A stretch of DNA of 48,029 bases. Source: Actinomycetales bacterium. Lineage in GTDB: Bacteria; Actinomycetota; Actinomycetes; Actinomycetales; Microbacteriaceae. Each line of letters opens with the position of its first letter. The first letter of the stretch is position 1. The DNA is taken from assembly GCA_015655415.1 (NCBI GenBank), contig JAATFB010000040.1, positions 1-48,029 on the forward strand, given 5' to 3'. Shown in pieces: positions 8,138-16,256 of this stretch. The notes below the pieces were generated by a model. That model ran no database searches, was not told the origin of the DNA, and saw only the letters and a list, made by a program, of their open reading frames with translations. Made by a program: the position numbers and the translations under genes.

Positions 8138-9534
8138 TGGGCGTGTCGGAGTGGATCATGCTGGCCGTCGGCATCGTGCTCACCGTCGGCACGGGGTTCT
8201 TCGTCGCCAGCGAGTTCGCGCTCGTCAACCTCGACCGGGCCGACCTGGAGGCGCGTCGGGAACGGGGCGAGACCCGCCTCGGCATGACGATCGCGGCGCT
8301 GAAGATCACCTCCACCCATCTCTCCAGCGCCCAGCTGGGCATCACGGTGACGACGCTGCTCACCGGCTACCTGATGGAGCCGTCCATCTCCGGCCTGCTC
8401 GAGGAGCCTCTCCGCGCCGTCGGCGTGCCGCAGGCCGCCGTGCCGCCGGTGGGCACCGTGGCCGGCATCGTGATCGCGACCCTGGTGTCGATGATCCTGG
8501 GGGAGCTCGTTCCCAAGGGATTCGCCCTCGCCCTTCCGAGGGCGACCGCGAAGGTCGTCATCCCGTTCCAGAGCGCGTTCACCACCGTCTTCCGCCCGGC
8601 GGTCGCCGTGCTGAACGCGAGCGCGAACGGCGTGCTGCGCCTGCTGGGAGTGGAGCCCAAGGAGGAGCTGTCCGGGGCGCGCAGTGCGGAGGAGCTGGCA
8701 TCCCTGGTGCGCCGTTCGGCGCGGGCCGGCGTGCTCGAGTCCGACACCGCGACCCTGCTCGACCGGGCGCTGCGATTCTCGGAGCACACCGCCTCCGACG
8801 TCATGACGCCTCGACCGCGCGTGGCCAGCGTGCATCGCAGCGATCCCGCCACCGAGGTGCTAGCCCTTGCACGCCGCACCGGGTACTCGCGGTTCCCGGT
8901 GATCGACGACGACATCGACGACGTCGTCGGCATCGTGCACGTCAAGCAGGCGGTGGCGGTGCCGATCGGGCGCAGGAGCATGGTGCCGGCCTCCGCCCTG
9001 CAGACCGACGCCGTGCGCGTGCCCGAGACCATGACGCTCGACACCCTGCTCGGCGAGCTGCGCGGCAAGGGATACCAGATGGCGGTCGTCGTTGACGAGT
9101 ACGGCGGCACGGCGGGCGTCGCGACGCTGGAGGACCTCGTGGAGGAGTTGGTCGGGGAGGTGGCCGACGAGCACGATCCCGCGAGAGCCGACGTGGTGCG
9201 CGGCGTCGGCTCCGTCACGATCTCCGGGATGCTGCGCCCCGACGAGCTGAGGGACCGGACGGGCATCGAGATCCCCGACGACGGGCCGTACGAGACGGTC
9301 GCCGGCTTCGTGATGAACGAGCTCGGCCGGTTGCCGGTCGTCGGAGACGAGGTACGGGTGGACGGCGGAACGCTGCGCGTCGAGCGTCTGGACGGGCGAC
9401 GCGTCGACCGGCTGCGCTTCACGCCCGACCCCCAGACCCTCGGGCCGGGCGTCGACCGGCTCGACGTGCCCGGTCGGCGCACAGACCGGCAGACGGGCGC
9501 CGCGGACGACGGGCGGAGGGGGCGTCGTGGCTGA
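8137..9534 (+). CDS. CNNM/CorC-family membrane protein (DUF21, CBS pair, CorC_HlyC domain)
   Basis: Integral membrane protein of the hemolysin-C/CNNM transporter family, implicated in Mg2+ or Na+/Mg2+ transport. An N-terminal hydrophobic helix (WIMLAVGIVLTVGTGFFVASEFALV) and further segments form the DUF21 domain; the conserved TTLLTGYLMEPSISGLLEEP and ILGELVPKGFALALP are present. A CBS pair follows (VMTPRPRVASVHRSD... to VVVDEYGGTAGVATLEDLVEELVGEVADEHD), then a CorC_HlyC C-terminal domain (GVGSVTISGMLRPDEL...). About 465 aa. Start choice is open: ATG 8137 overlaps the leader stop, GTG 8134 is in frame, and GTG 8143 is best spaced from GAGGTGA. The stop overlaps the next, paralogous gene by 8 bp. 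Substrate is inferred from the family only. Confidence 0.9.
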   Translation: MGVSEWIMLAVGIVLTVGTGFFVASEFALVNLDRADLEARRERGETRLGMTIAALKITSTHLSSAQLGITVTTLLTGYLMEPSISGLLEEPLRAVGVPQAAVPPVGTVAGIVIATLVSMILGELVPKGFALALPRATAKVVIPFQSAFTTVFRPAVAVLNASANGVLRLLGVEPKEELSGARSAEELASLVRRSARAGVLESDTATLLDRALRFSEHTASDVMTPRPRVASVHRSDPATEVLALARRTGYSRFPVIDDDIDDVVGIVHVKQAVAVPIGRRSMVPASALQTDAVRVPETMTLDTLLGELRGKGYQMAVVVDEYGGTAGVATLEDLVEELVGEVADEHDPARADVVRGVGSVTISGMLRPDELRDRTGIEIPDDGPYETVAGFVMNELGRLPVVGDEVRVDGGTLRVERLDGRRVDRLRFTPDPQTLGPGVDRLDVPGRRTDRQTGAADDGRRGRRG

Positions 9535-10564
9535 CTGGGCGGGGGTGCTTCTTCTCGTCGTCCTGCTGGCGGGCAACGCTTTCTTCGTGGGCGCCGAGTT
9601 CGCGGTCATGTCCGCCCGGCGCTCGCAGATCGAGCCGAAGGCCGAGCACGGCAGCCGGGCGGCCCGCACCGCCCTGTGGGCGATGGAGCACGCGACGCTG
9701 ATGCTCGCCACGACGCAGCTGGGCATCACGGTGTGCTCGCTGCTCATCCTGAACGTCTCGGAGCCAGCGATCCACCATGCGATCGAGGCGCCGCTGCGTC
9801 TCACCGGCATGTCGGAGGAGTGGATCGGCGGGGTCGCGTTCGTCGTCGCGCTCGTTCTCGTGACCTTCCTGCACGTCGTGTTCGGGGAGCTGGTGCCCAA
9901 GAACCTCTCGTTCTCGATGCCGGACCGGGCGGCGCTGCTGCTCGCGCCGCCACTGGTGGGCATGGCCCGGGTGTTCCGGCCGATAGTGGTGGCGCTGAAC
10001 GCGACGGCGAACGGCACCGTGCGGCTGTTCGGCGTCCGGCCCGTCGACGAGGCGGTCAGCACCTTCACGCTCGACGAGGTGGCCACCATCGTCGACCGGT
10101 CCACGCGTGAGGGCGTCCTCACCGACCGCACCGGCACCCTGAGCAACGCGTTCGAGTTCTCGGCGAAGAAGGTCAGGGACGTCGCACTCGGCGTCCAGAC
10201 GCTGGTCTGCCTGCCCGAGACGGCGACGCCCTCCGACGTGGAGCGTGCCGTGGCCAAGCACGGCTTCTCCCGCTATGTGATCGTCGACTCCACCGGCGAG
10301 CCGGTCGGCTACGTGCACCTGAAGGACGTGCTCGATCTGGAGGACGGCGGCTACGACGACCCGATTCCCGCCTGGCGGATCCGCCGGCTCGTCCCGCTCG
10401 AAGCCGACGGCGACATCGAGGACGCGCTCGCCGTCATGCGCCGCTCCGGCGGCCACGTCGGGAGCGCCACGGCACCGGACGGCGAGACGCTCGGGGTGGT
10501 GTTCCTGGAGGACATCATCGAGGAGCTGGTGGGAGAGGTCCAGGACGCCACACGCCGGCGGTGA
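9527..10564 (+). CDS. CNNM/CorC-family membrane protein (DUF21 and CBS pair, no CorC_HlyC domain)
   Basis: Second DUF21-CBS protein, 345 aa, starting at GTG 9527 and overlapping the upstream paralogue by 8 bp. The first residues (MADWAGVLLLVVLLAGNAFFVGAEFAVM) are a membrane segment; TTQLGITVCSLLILNVSEP and VFGELVPKNLSFSMP are the DUF21 signatures. The CBS pair runs to FLEDIIEELVGEV near the C-terminus and the protein ends 8 residues later, so the CorC_HlyC domain seen in its partner is absent. Such long/short pairs are common in actinobacteria and may form a heteromer (inference). Shares whatever leader control acts on the first gene. Confidence 0.9.
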   Translation: MADWAGVLLLVVLLAGNAFFVGAEFAVMSARRSQIEPKAEHGSRAARTALWAMEHATLMLATTQLGITVCSLLILNVSEPAIHHAIEAPLRLTGMSEEWIGGVAFVVALVLVTFLHVVFGELVPKNLSFSMPDRAALLLAPPLVGMARVFRPIVVALNATANGTVRLFGVRPVDEAVSTFTLDEVATIVDRSTREGVLTDRTGTLSNAFEFSAKKVRDVALGVQTLVCLPETATPSDVERAVAKHGFSRYVIVDSTGEPVGYVHLKDVLDLEDGGYDDPIPAWRIRRLVPLEADGDIEDALAVMRRSGGHVGSATAPDGETLGVVFLEDIIEELVGEVQDATRRR

Positions 10565-10629
10565 CCGCCCGCCCCCACGCGCGGCACGTGTATCGGACAC
10601 GTCCTGCTCGGGCGCGCCGCCGACGGCAT

Positions 10630-11247
10630 TCAGCCCGGCAGCGATCCCAGGAACGCGCGCAGGTCATCGGCACCGGTGAAGACGTGCGCGGTGATGCCGA
10701 GCGCCCGGGCGCCCTCGACGTTCTCCGGCTTGTTGTCGATGAACACCGCGTGCTCCGCGTCCACTCCGAGCTCCTCGAGCACGTGCCGGAAGATGGCCGC
10801 ATCCGGCTTGACGAGCCGCAGCTCGCCGGAGACGAACACGCGATCGAACAGCGCGCCGATGAGACCGTGGCGGAAGTAGCTGCCGAAGTCGGCGCCGGCG
10901 TTCGAGAGCAGGGCGAGCCTCGTGCCGCCGTCGCGCAGGTCGACGAGCACGTCGATCGTCGCGGTGTCCACGCTGAGCCAGCCACGGAAGTCCGTCACCC
11001 AGAGCAGGTGCAGTGTGCTCTCGGGCCAGCTGGCACCGGTCTCGGCCTCGATGCGACGCCAGTAGTCGTGGATGCTCAGGGTGCCCTGGTCCAGCTCGTC
11101 GCGATGCCCCCAGTACGACGCCCAGAACGCATCCGGGTCGACGCCGGCCACGGCGAGCAGCGCCCCGCGGTCCGCCTCGGTCGGCGTCAGGGAGATGACC
11201 TCCCCGTAGTCGAAGATGACCACCCGGTCGGGCAGGGAAAGGGCCAT
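10630..11247 (-). CDS. HAD-IA family hydrolase/phosphatase
   Basis: HAD superfamily hydrolase, 205 aa, with a small alpha-helical cap. Motif I is VIFDYGEVISL (nucleophile Asp 13; the usual second Asp of DxD is Gly, as in the variant-3 FDxGGV group), motif II is LALLSNAG, motif III Lys lies in LRLVKPDAAIF, and motif IV is AVFIDNKPENVEGA. This set fits the HAD-IA variant 3 group, whose members hydrolyse small phosphorylated metabolites; the substrate is unknown. It converges with the CNNM pair (65 bp apart) and diverges from the NAD(P)HX dehydratase gene. Confidence 0.85.
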   Translation of the reverse strand: MALSLPDRVVIFDYGEVISLTPTEADRGALLAVAGVDPDAFWASYWGHRDELDQGTLSIHDYWRRIEAETGASWPESTLHLLWVTDFRGWLSVDTATIDVLVDLRDGGTRLALLSNAGADFGSYFRHGLIGALFDRVFVSGELRLVKPDAAIFRHVLEELGVDAEHAVFIDNKPENVEGARALGITAHVFTGADDLRAFLGSLPG

Positions 11248-11366
11248 GCGCTACTCCGTCTCGGGATGCCCGCGCAACGTGCCCGTCGCCGTGCGAGCCG
11301 CAAGGGCGCCGGGCGTCCGGAGCTTCCGTTCCGCTGCGGGGGTGGGAACCAGGAACCCTGTCAACC

Positions 11367-11372
11367 TATCGT
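11367..11372 (+). promoter_or_regulatory. Predicted -10 element (TATCGT) for nnrD
   Basis: TATCGT is 6 nt before ATG 11379, with no Shine-Dalgarno sequence between; leaderless type. Confidence 0.45.
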
Positions 11373-11378
11373 GAAGGC

Positions 11379-12254
11379 ATGAGCTCGAACACGGCACCCA
11401 GTGAACGACGACGGTGGACGCTGGCGGACTGCCGGCCATGGATCGCCGTGCCCGGAGCCGCCGACGACAAGTACAGCAGAGGTGTGCTCGGCGTCGTCAC
11501 GGGATCCGACCAGTACCCCGGTGCAGCGGTCCTCGGTGTGGAGTCCGCGTCGCGGACCGGAGTCGGCATGGTGCGCTACGTGGGCGACGACGTTCCCGCG
11601 GGCTTGGTGCTGCAGCGACGGCCGGAGACCGTCACCTCGGCGGGCCGCGTCCAGGCCTGGCTGCTCGGGTCCGGCATGGACGCCGCGCACCGCGGCCCGG
11701 CGAACACGGAGCGTCTGCGCTCGGCGCTCGCCGAGGGCGTCCCGGCCGTCGTCGACGCAGGCGCGCTCGACCTCGTCGCCTCGGCCACCGCGCCCGTGGC
11801 GATCACCCCGCACTATCGGGAGCTCTCCCGCGTGCTGGCCGATCACGGCGTCGTGGCTTCGCCGGAGCAGATCGCCGCGGACGCCGCGGGCTGGGCGCGG
11901 CGGGCGGCGCGCCTCATCGGCGTCACCGTGCTGCTCAAGGGGCACCTCACGCACGTGGCGGCCCCGCACGGCGCCGTGCTCCAGATCTCGACGGGCCCGG
12001 ATGCGGGCTGGCTCGCCGCGGCGGGCAGCGGCGACGTGCTCGGCGGCGTGCTCGGAGCGCTCGTCGCCACCCATGCTGACGTCATCGCGCGGGACGGCCA
12101 CGACGCCGTGGCCGCCCTGGCCGCCACGGCCGCGGCCCTGCACGGTGCCGCGGGTGCCGCCGCGAGCGAGGCCTGCGACGGCGGACCGATCACGGCGCTG
12201 GACGTCGCCGAGGCGATGCCGGCGGTGGTGGGCGGGGTGGTCGGCGGGCGATGA
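11379..12254 (+). CDS. nnrD: ADP-dependent NAD(P)H-hydrate dehydratase
   Basis: Repairs damaged NADHX/NADPHX by ADP-dependent dehydration. The 291-aa protein matches the YjeF C-terminal (ribokinase-fold) domain only: KYSRGVLGVVTGSDQYPGAAVLGVESASRTGVGMVRY near the N-terminus, VVDAGALDL, ITPHYRELSRVL (usual TPHxxE), LLKGHLTHVAAP, and the catalytic anion-hole motif AAAGSGDVLGGVLGAL. The epimerase (NnrE) domain that is fused in many bacteria is absent and not encoded next door. It is probably monocistronic or co-transcribed with the GT87 gene 74 bp downstream, which has its own -10. Confidence 0.9.
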   Translation: MSSNTAPSERRRWTLADCRPWIAVPGAADDKYSRGVLGVVTGSDQYPGAAVLGVESASRTGVGMVRYVGDDVPAGLVLQRRPETVTSAGRVQAWLLGSGMDAAHRGPANTERLRSALAEGVPAVVDAGALDLVASATAPVAITPHYRELSRVLADHGVVASPEQIAADAAGWARRAARLIGVTVLLKGHLTHVAAPHGAVLQISTGPDAGWLAAAGSGDVLGGVLGALVATHADVIARDGHDAVAALAATAAALHGAAGAAASEACDGGPITALDVAEAMPAVVGGVVGGR

Positions 12255-12314
12255 GGCATCCGGCCGCACCCTGCCGCCGTCCCGGGCGTCGGCCGGCCGC
12301 TGGCCTCGTGTCGA

Positions 12315-12320
12315 TAGCAT
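12315..12320 (+). promoter_or_regulatory. Predicted -10 element (TAGCAT) for the GT87 gene
   Basis: TAGCAT lies 8 nt before ATG 12329. An out-of-frame ATG overlaps it at 12319. Leaderless type. Confidence 0.35.
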
Positions 12321-12328
12321 GACGGTCT

Positions 12329-13759
12329 ATGGCCACCGACACCGCGACCGATGGTGACGGCGCCGGGGACGCGGGCCGTTCCGTTCGGCCTCGTGCCGGG
12401 CCTGGCGCGCTGATCCTGCACCTCTCCCGCAATCCGTACGCGCTGTGGTGCGCCTTCCTGCTCGTGCACGTCGTGCTCTGGCTGTGCGCGCTGCTCGGGA
12501 CCGGGATGCCGCTGGGCGACGTGACGATCGTGTACCTGCCGTGGGCCCAGCAGGCGCAGCACGGCTATGCGTTCATGGGCGTCACGGCCCCGTGGGTGTA
12601 TCCCCTGGTCGCCATGGTGCCGGTGCTCATCCCGCTGCTGGCCGGTCCTGACGCCTACGTCGTGGCGTGGCTGAGCATGGTGACCGTGCTCGACGTGGTG
12701 GCGTTCGCGGTGCTGACGACGCGCGGCCCGCGGCCGCGTGGGGCCGCGTGGTGGTGGCTGGCCTTCCTGCTGCTGCTCGGCCCGATCGCGGTCGGCAGGC
12801 TGGACGCCGTGTCGGTCGCGATCGCGATCGTGGCCGTCGTGTGGCTGGCGGCGCGGCCGGCTGCCGCGTCGGTGCTGCTCACCGTTGCCACGTGGATCAA
12901 GGTGTGGCCGGCCGGGATCATCCTCGCCGCGGCGGTGGCGCTGCGCAGGCGGTGGCGCGTGCTCGGATATGCGCTGGTGACCAGCGCGGTCATCGCGATC
13001 GTAGGCATCGCCTTCGGCGGCGCGGCCAACCTGCTCAGCTTCGTGACCCAGCAGACCGGCCGTGGCCTGCAGATCGAGGCACCGGTCACGACGCCGTGGC
13101 TGTGGGCGGCGGCGCTGCACGTGGCGAACGTCGAGGTCTACTACGACCAGAGCCTGCTGACGTTCCAGGTCACCGGGGCCAGGAGCATCGGCGCGGTCAG
13201 CGCGACCATGAACCCGGCTCTGGCGGTGGCGGTGATCGCCGTCGTGCTCGTCGGCGTGCGTGCACTCGTGCGCGGCGCTCATTCGGTCCTGGTGCTCCCG
13301 CAGCTCGCGCTGGCCGTCGTGGCGGCGCTCATCGTGTTCAACAAGGTGGGGTCGCCGCAGTACATCGACTGGCTCGCGGCACCGATCATCCTCGGGATCA
13401 TCACGGCGGGGCGGCGGTTCGCCGCGCCGGCCGTGCTGGGCGCCGTCACCGCGGGACTGACCCAGGCGTTCTACCCGTACCTCTACCTGCAGGTGCTGGA
13501 GCTGAACGCCTGGGTGCTCGCCGTGCTCACCCTCCGCAACGTGATGCTCGTCGTGGTGCTCGTCTGGGCCGTGGTCGCGCTGTGGCGCACCGGCACCGCC
13601 GGAACGCGTCGAGACGCCGCCGCCCGCTATGCCGTCGCGGCCGCCTCGTGGCCGCTTGCCGCGCGCGCCGTCGCGTCCTCTCGGGAGGGCGCTCGGAGGC
13701 CGCGCGGCGGTCCGGCCGCGGGATCCGCCGACGAACCGTCGCGCACTGGGCCATCCTGA
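12329..13759 (+). CDS. GT87-like (DUF2029) polytopic membrane glycosyltransferase
   Basis: 476-aa protein with about ten hydrophobic helices after a soluble, charged N-terminus of about 30 residues. Features matching the polyprenyl-phosphate-dependent GT-C/GT87 group are the first-loop region VTIVYLPWAQQAQHGYAFMGVTAPWVYPLVAMVP, ARPAAASVLLTVATWIKVWPAGIILAAAVALRRR (the K-WP motif common to DUF2029 proteins) and FNKVGSPQYIDWLAAPIILGI. Relatives include mycobacterial mannosyltransferases for lipomannan/arabinan, acting at the outer face of the membrane; the sugar and acceptor here are unknown. The C-terminal 40 residues are Arg/Ala-rich and low complexity. Confidence 0.8.
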   Translation: MATDTATDGDGAGDAGRSVRPRAGPGALILHLSRNPYALWCAFLLVHVVLWLCALLGTGMPLGDVTIVYLPWAQQAQHGYAFMGVTAPWVYPLVAMVPVLIPLLAGPDAYVVAWLSMVTVLDVVAFAVLTTRGPRPRGAAWWWLAFLLLLGPIAVGRLDAVSVAIAIVAVVWLAARPAAASVLLTVATWIKVWPAGIILAAAVALRRRWRVLGYALVTSAVIAIVGIAFGGAANLLSFVTQQTGRGLQIEAPVTTPWLWAAALHVANVEVYYDQSLLTFQVTGARSIGAVSATMNPALAVAVIAVVLVGVRALVRGAHSVLVLPQLALAVVAALIVFNKVGSPQYIDWLAAPIILGIITAGRRFAAPAVLGAVTAGLTQAFYPYLYLQVLELNAWVLAVLTLRNVMLVVVLVWAVVALWRTGTAGTRRDAAARYAVAAASWPLAARAVASSREGARRPRGGPAAGSADEPSRTGPS

Positions 13760-13767
13760 GAGCGCCG

Positions 13768-13803
13768 CACACCCACAAAGTGGGGCACACCGACAAAGTG
13801 AGG
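13768..13803 (+). repeat. Adjacent 18-bp direct repeats, each with a small palindrome, before the thiamine-binding gene
   Basis: CACACCCACAAAGTGGGG (13768-13785) is followed at once by CACACCGACAAAGTGAGG (13786-13803), 16 of 18 bases identical. Each copy holds an inverted repeat around CAC-AAA-GTG (perfect CCCACAAAGTGGG in the first). The pair fills the gap between the GT87 stop and the next start (ATG 13811); the last copy supplies GTGAGGA as its ribosome-binding site. It may be a tandem operator or a sequence duplication. Confidence 0.6.
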
Positions 13804-13810
13804 AATCAGC

Positions 13811-14122
13811 ATGCTCGTCGCCTTCTCCTTGGCACCCAGCGGAACCGGACGCACCGACGGCTCCGTGCACGACGCCGTCGCCGCCGCCGTGCGCATCGTT
13901 CGCGAGTCCGGGCTGCCGAATCGCACGGATCCCATGTTCACCACGATCGAGGGCGAATGGGACGAGGTCTTCGATGTGGTCAAGCGCGCCACGCTCGCCG
14001 TCGGCGAATTCGGGTCGCGCGTCTCGCTCGTGCTCAAGGCGGACATCCGTCCGGGCTACACGGGCGAGCTCACGGGAAAGCTGGAACGCCTGGAGGCGGC
14101 GTTGGACGGCCGCGAGGACTGA
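13811..14122 (+). CDS. MTH1187/YkoF-like thiamine-binding protein
   Basis: 103-aa single-domain protein of the MTH1187 (DUF77) family: ferredoxin-like fold, beginning MLVAFSLAPSGTG, with VHDAVAAAVRIVRESGLPNRTDPMFTTIEGEWDEVFDVVKRA and a C-terminal helix. Family members bind thiamine or related pyrimidines and are often linked to thiamine uptake. Expected cytoplasmic. Ribosome-binding site GTGAGGA lies 7 nt upstream. It is preceded by two direct repeats (13768-13803) and no transporter gene is adjacent, so its partner is not visible. Confidence 0.82.
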   Translation: MLVAFSLAPSGTGRTDGSVHDAVAAAVRIVRESGLPNRTDPMFTTIEGEWDEVFDVVKRATLAVGEFGSRVSLVLKADIRPGYTGELTGKLERLEAALDGRED

Positions 14123-14213
14123 CCCGAGGGCGGAAGGACCCCCACCCGCGGGCGGGCCCGGCCGGCGACGCCGCCGTTCCTCGAATCGTTTCGACGCGCG
14201 TGGCCGCTGCGCC

Positions 14214-14219
14214 TACGAT
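14214..14219 (+). promoter_or_regulatory. Predicted -10 element (TACGAT) for the MFS gene
   Basis: TACGAT is 6 nt before ATG 14226; the intervening GGGGGA is too close to the start to act as a normal ribosome-binding site. Confidence 0.4.
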
Positions 14220-14225
14220 GGGGGA

Positions 14226-15506
14226 ATGGCCAGCCACATCGACGGGCCGGCGCTCTCGCCGGCCCGCATTCGTCTTGCCCTGCTCGCGCTGGCGATGGGC
14301 GGCTTCGGCATCGGCGCCACCGAGTTCGTGGCGATGGGCCTGCTGCCGAACATCGCGGCAGACCTGCTGCCGCGGCTCTACACCGCCGACCCGGCTGCGG
14401 CGAACGCTCACGCGGGCTGGATGATCTCGGCCTACGCGCTCGGCGTCGTCGTCGGCGCGCCCACCATCGCCGCCGCCGCGGCGCGCTGGCCGCGCAAGCG
14501 GCTGTTGCTGGGCCTGCTGGTCACCTTCACCCTCGGCACGCTTGCCGCCGCCGTGGCGCCGACGTTCGGCCTGGTGCTGGTGGCGCGGTTCGTGGCCGCC
14601 CTTCCGCACGGTGCCTATTTCGGCATCGCGAGCCTGGTCGCCGCCTCCCTCATGGGCCGCGGCAAGCGGGGGCGCGGGGTGGCGTTCGTGCTGTCCGGGC
14701 TGACGATCGCCAACGTCGTCGGCGTGCCGGCGATCACCTGGATCGGACAGCAGGCCGGGTGGCGCGTCGCGTATCTGGTGGTGGCGGGCATCTTCGCCCT
14801 CACCTTCGTCGCGGTCGCCGTGGCCGTGCCGTGGCAGGAGGGCAATCCGCGGGCCACGATGCGTCGCGAGCTGAAGGCGTTCACCCGGGTGCAGGTGTGG
14901 TTCGCGCTGAGCATCGGCGCGATCGGCTTCGGAGGGCTGTTCGCGCTGTACACCTACATCGCCCCGATCGTCACCGATGTCGCCAGGCTCCCCGAGTGGG
15001 CGGTCCCTCTCCTGCTGGTGTGCTGCGGCCTCGGCATGACGGTCGGCAACCTGGTGGGCGGCGCGATGGCGGACCGGAGTGTGAGACGCACCATGATCAC
15101 GTTCTTCGCGGTGCTGATCCTCGCGCTGGCGGGGCTCGGTTTGCTCGCGCAGAGCTGGATCGCGCTGGGCATCGGTGTCTTCCTCGTCGGGGCGTCGTCG
15201 GCGGCGATCTCTCCCGCGATCCAGACGCGTCTGATGGACGTCGCACGAGACAGCCAGTCGATCGCCGCGGCCCTCAACCACTCGGCCCTCAACATCGGCA
15301 ACTCGCTCGGCGCGTACCTGGGAGGGCTCGCGATCGCGGCGGGGCTCGGCTACCGTGCGCCGGTGTGGGTCGGCCTCGGGCTCAGCTGCCTGGGCGTGCT
15401 GCTCGCCATCGGCACCTTCGCCCTCGACCGGTCGCGCGCCGCACGCGGCATCCCTCTGCCAGGCCACACCGGGTCGGTGCCGACCATCCCGACCGAGGCG
15501 GTCTGA
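14226..15506 (+). CDS. MFS transporter, DHA1 (AraJ/YdhP-like) efflux group
   Basis: Major facilitator with twelve predicted helices, 426 aa. It starts at ATG 14226 (MASHIDGPALSPARIRLALLALAMGGFGIGATEFVAMGLLPNIAADL), the typical first helix of the arabinose-efflux/chloramphenicol-resistance-like group. The A-like loop motif appears between helices 2 and 3 (WPRKRLLLGLLVTF), and RFVAALPHGAYFGIASLVAASLMG follows. A longer, upstream reading frame is Arg/Ser/Pro-rich and rejected. Likely exports a small organic compound by proton antiport; the substrate cannot be read from sequence. It converges with the response-regulator gene. Confidence 0.88.
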   Translation: MASHIDGPALSPARIRLALLALAMGGFGIGATEFVAMGLLPNIAADLLPRLYTADPAAANAHAGWMISAYALGVVVGAPTIAAAAARWPRKRLLLGLLVTFTLGTLAAAVAPTFGLVLVARFVAALPHGAYFGIASLVAASLMGRGKRGRGVAFVLSGLTIANVVGVPAITWIGQQAGWRVAYLVVAGIFALTFVAVAVAVPWQEGNPRATMRRELKAFTRVQVWFALSIGAIGFGGLFALYTYIAPIVTDVARLPEWAVPLLLVCCGLGMTVGNLVGGAMADRSVRRTMITFFAVLILALAGLGLLAQSWIALGIGVFLVGASSAAISPAIQTRLMDVARDSQSIAAALNHSALNIGNSLGAYLGGLAIAAGLGYRAPVWVGLGLSCLGVLLAIGTFALDRSRAARGIPLPGHTGSVPTIPTEAV

Positions 15507-15540
15507 ACGGCCCCTCGGCCCGGGCGCGCGACGGAGGCCG

Positions 15541-16197
15541 TCAGTCGTTCTGCAGCAGGATGCCGTCCTGGATGGCCCGCTTGCGCAGCGCCACCTTCGT
15601 GCCCACGTCGTATCCCGCCACGCGGTACTTCTCCCGGATCCGCTTGAGGTAGCTCTTGGCGGTCTCGTCGGAGATGCCGAGCTTGAACGCCACCGACTTC
15701 ACCGGCTCCCCGGCGCCGTACAGCGCCATCACCCGGCGCTCCTGCGCGCTGAGCTTCGGGGCGCCCGTCGTGCTCTGGCTGAGCGCGACATCGAGCTCGG
15801 CGGAGATGAACGAGTCGCCCCGCATCGCCGCGCGGATGGCCTCGACGATCATGTCGGCGTTCTCGCTCTTGACGATGTAGCCCTGCGCCCCGGCGGCGAG
15901 CGCCTCCCGTACGACGTTCGGCTCGGAGTACGCGCTCATGAGCATCGTGCGGACTCCGGCCGCCTTGAGCGCCTGGAGCTTGATGGACACCGGTATGTTG
16001 TCCTTGAGGTCGAGGTCGAGCAGCACCACGTCGACGGGGAACGCCTCGTGCGTGAGGAGCTCGGGCCAGGTGGCCACGGCGGCGGCCATCTCGATGTGGT
16101 CGGCGGCGCTCCGGATCCACTCCGTGAGGGCGGCCAGCAGCATGCGGTGGTCGTCGACGATGGCGATCCTGATCGGGGTGTGCCCGGTGTCGTTCAC
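15541..16197 (-). CDS. NarL/LuxR-type response regulator
   Basis: 218-aa response regulator. The receiver domain has the acidic pair in IAIVDDHRML (Asp 15/16), the phosphoacceptor in VVLLDLDL (Asp 61), Ser 88 in MLMSAYS and Lys 110 in GYIVKSE. The C-terminal LuxR helix-turn-helix is KLSAQERRVMALYGAGEPVKSVAFKLGISDETAKSYLKRIREKYRVAG. It is the last gene of a three-gene minus-strand set after the histidine kinase and a degenerate kinase-like membrane protein, 59 bp behind the latter. Output genes are unknown. Confidence 0.93.
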   Translation of the reverse strand: MNDTGHTPIRIAIVDDHRMLLAALTEWIRSAADHIEMAAAVATWPELLTHEAFPVDVVLLDLDLKDNIPVSIKLQALKAAGVRTMLMSAYSEPNVVREALAAGAQGYIVKSENADMIVEAIRAAMRGDSFISAELDVALSQSTTGAPKLSAQERRVMALYGAGEPVKSVAFKLGISDETAKSYLKRIREKYRVAGYDVGTKVALRKRAIQDGILLQND

Positions 16198-16256
16198 GTG
16201 TCCCTACCTTCTTCCGCCGCTGTTCGCGTTGCCGGTCGGATGGTCGCGGTGCGTCC

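Noticed and set aside
10585-10605. Short inverted repeat ACGTGT-atcgg-ACACGT between converging CNNM and HAD genes
   Set aside because: Only a 6-bp stem without U-tract; too weak to call a terminator.
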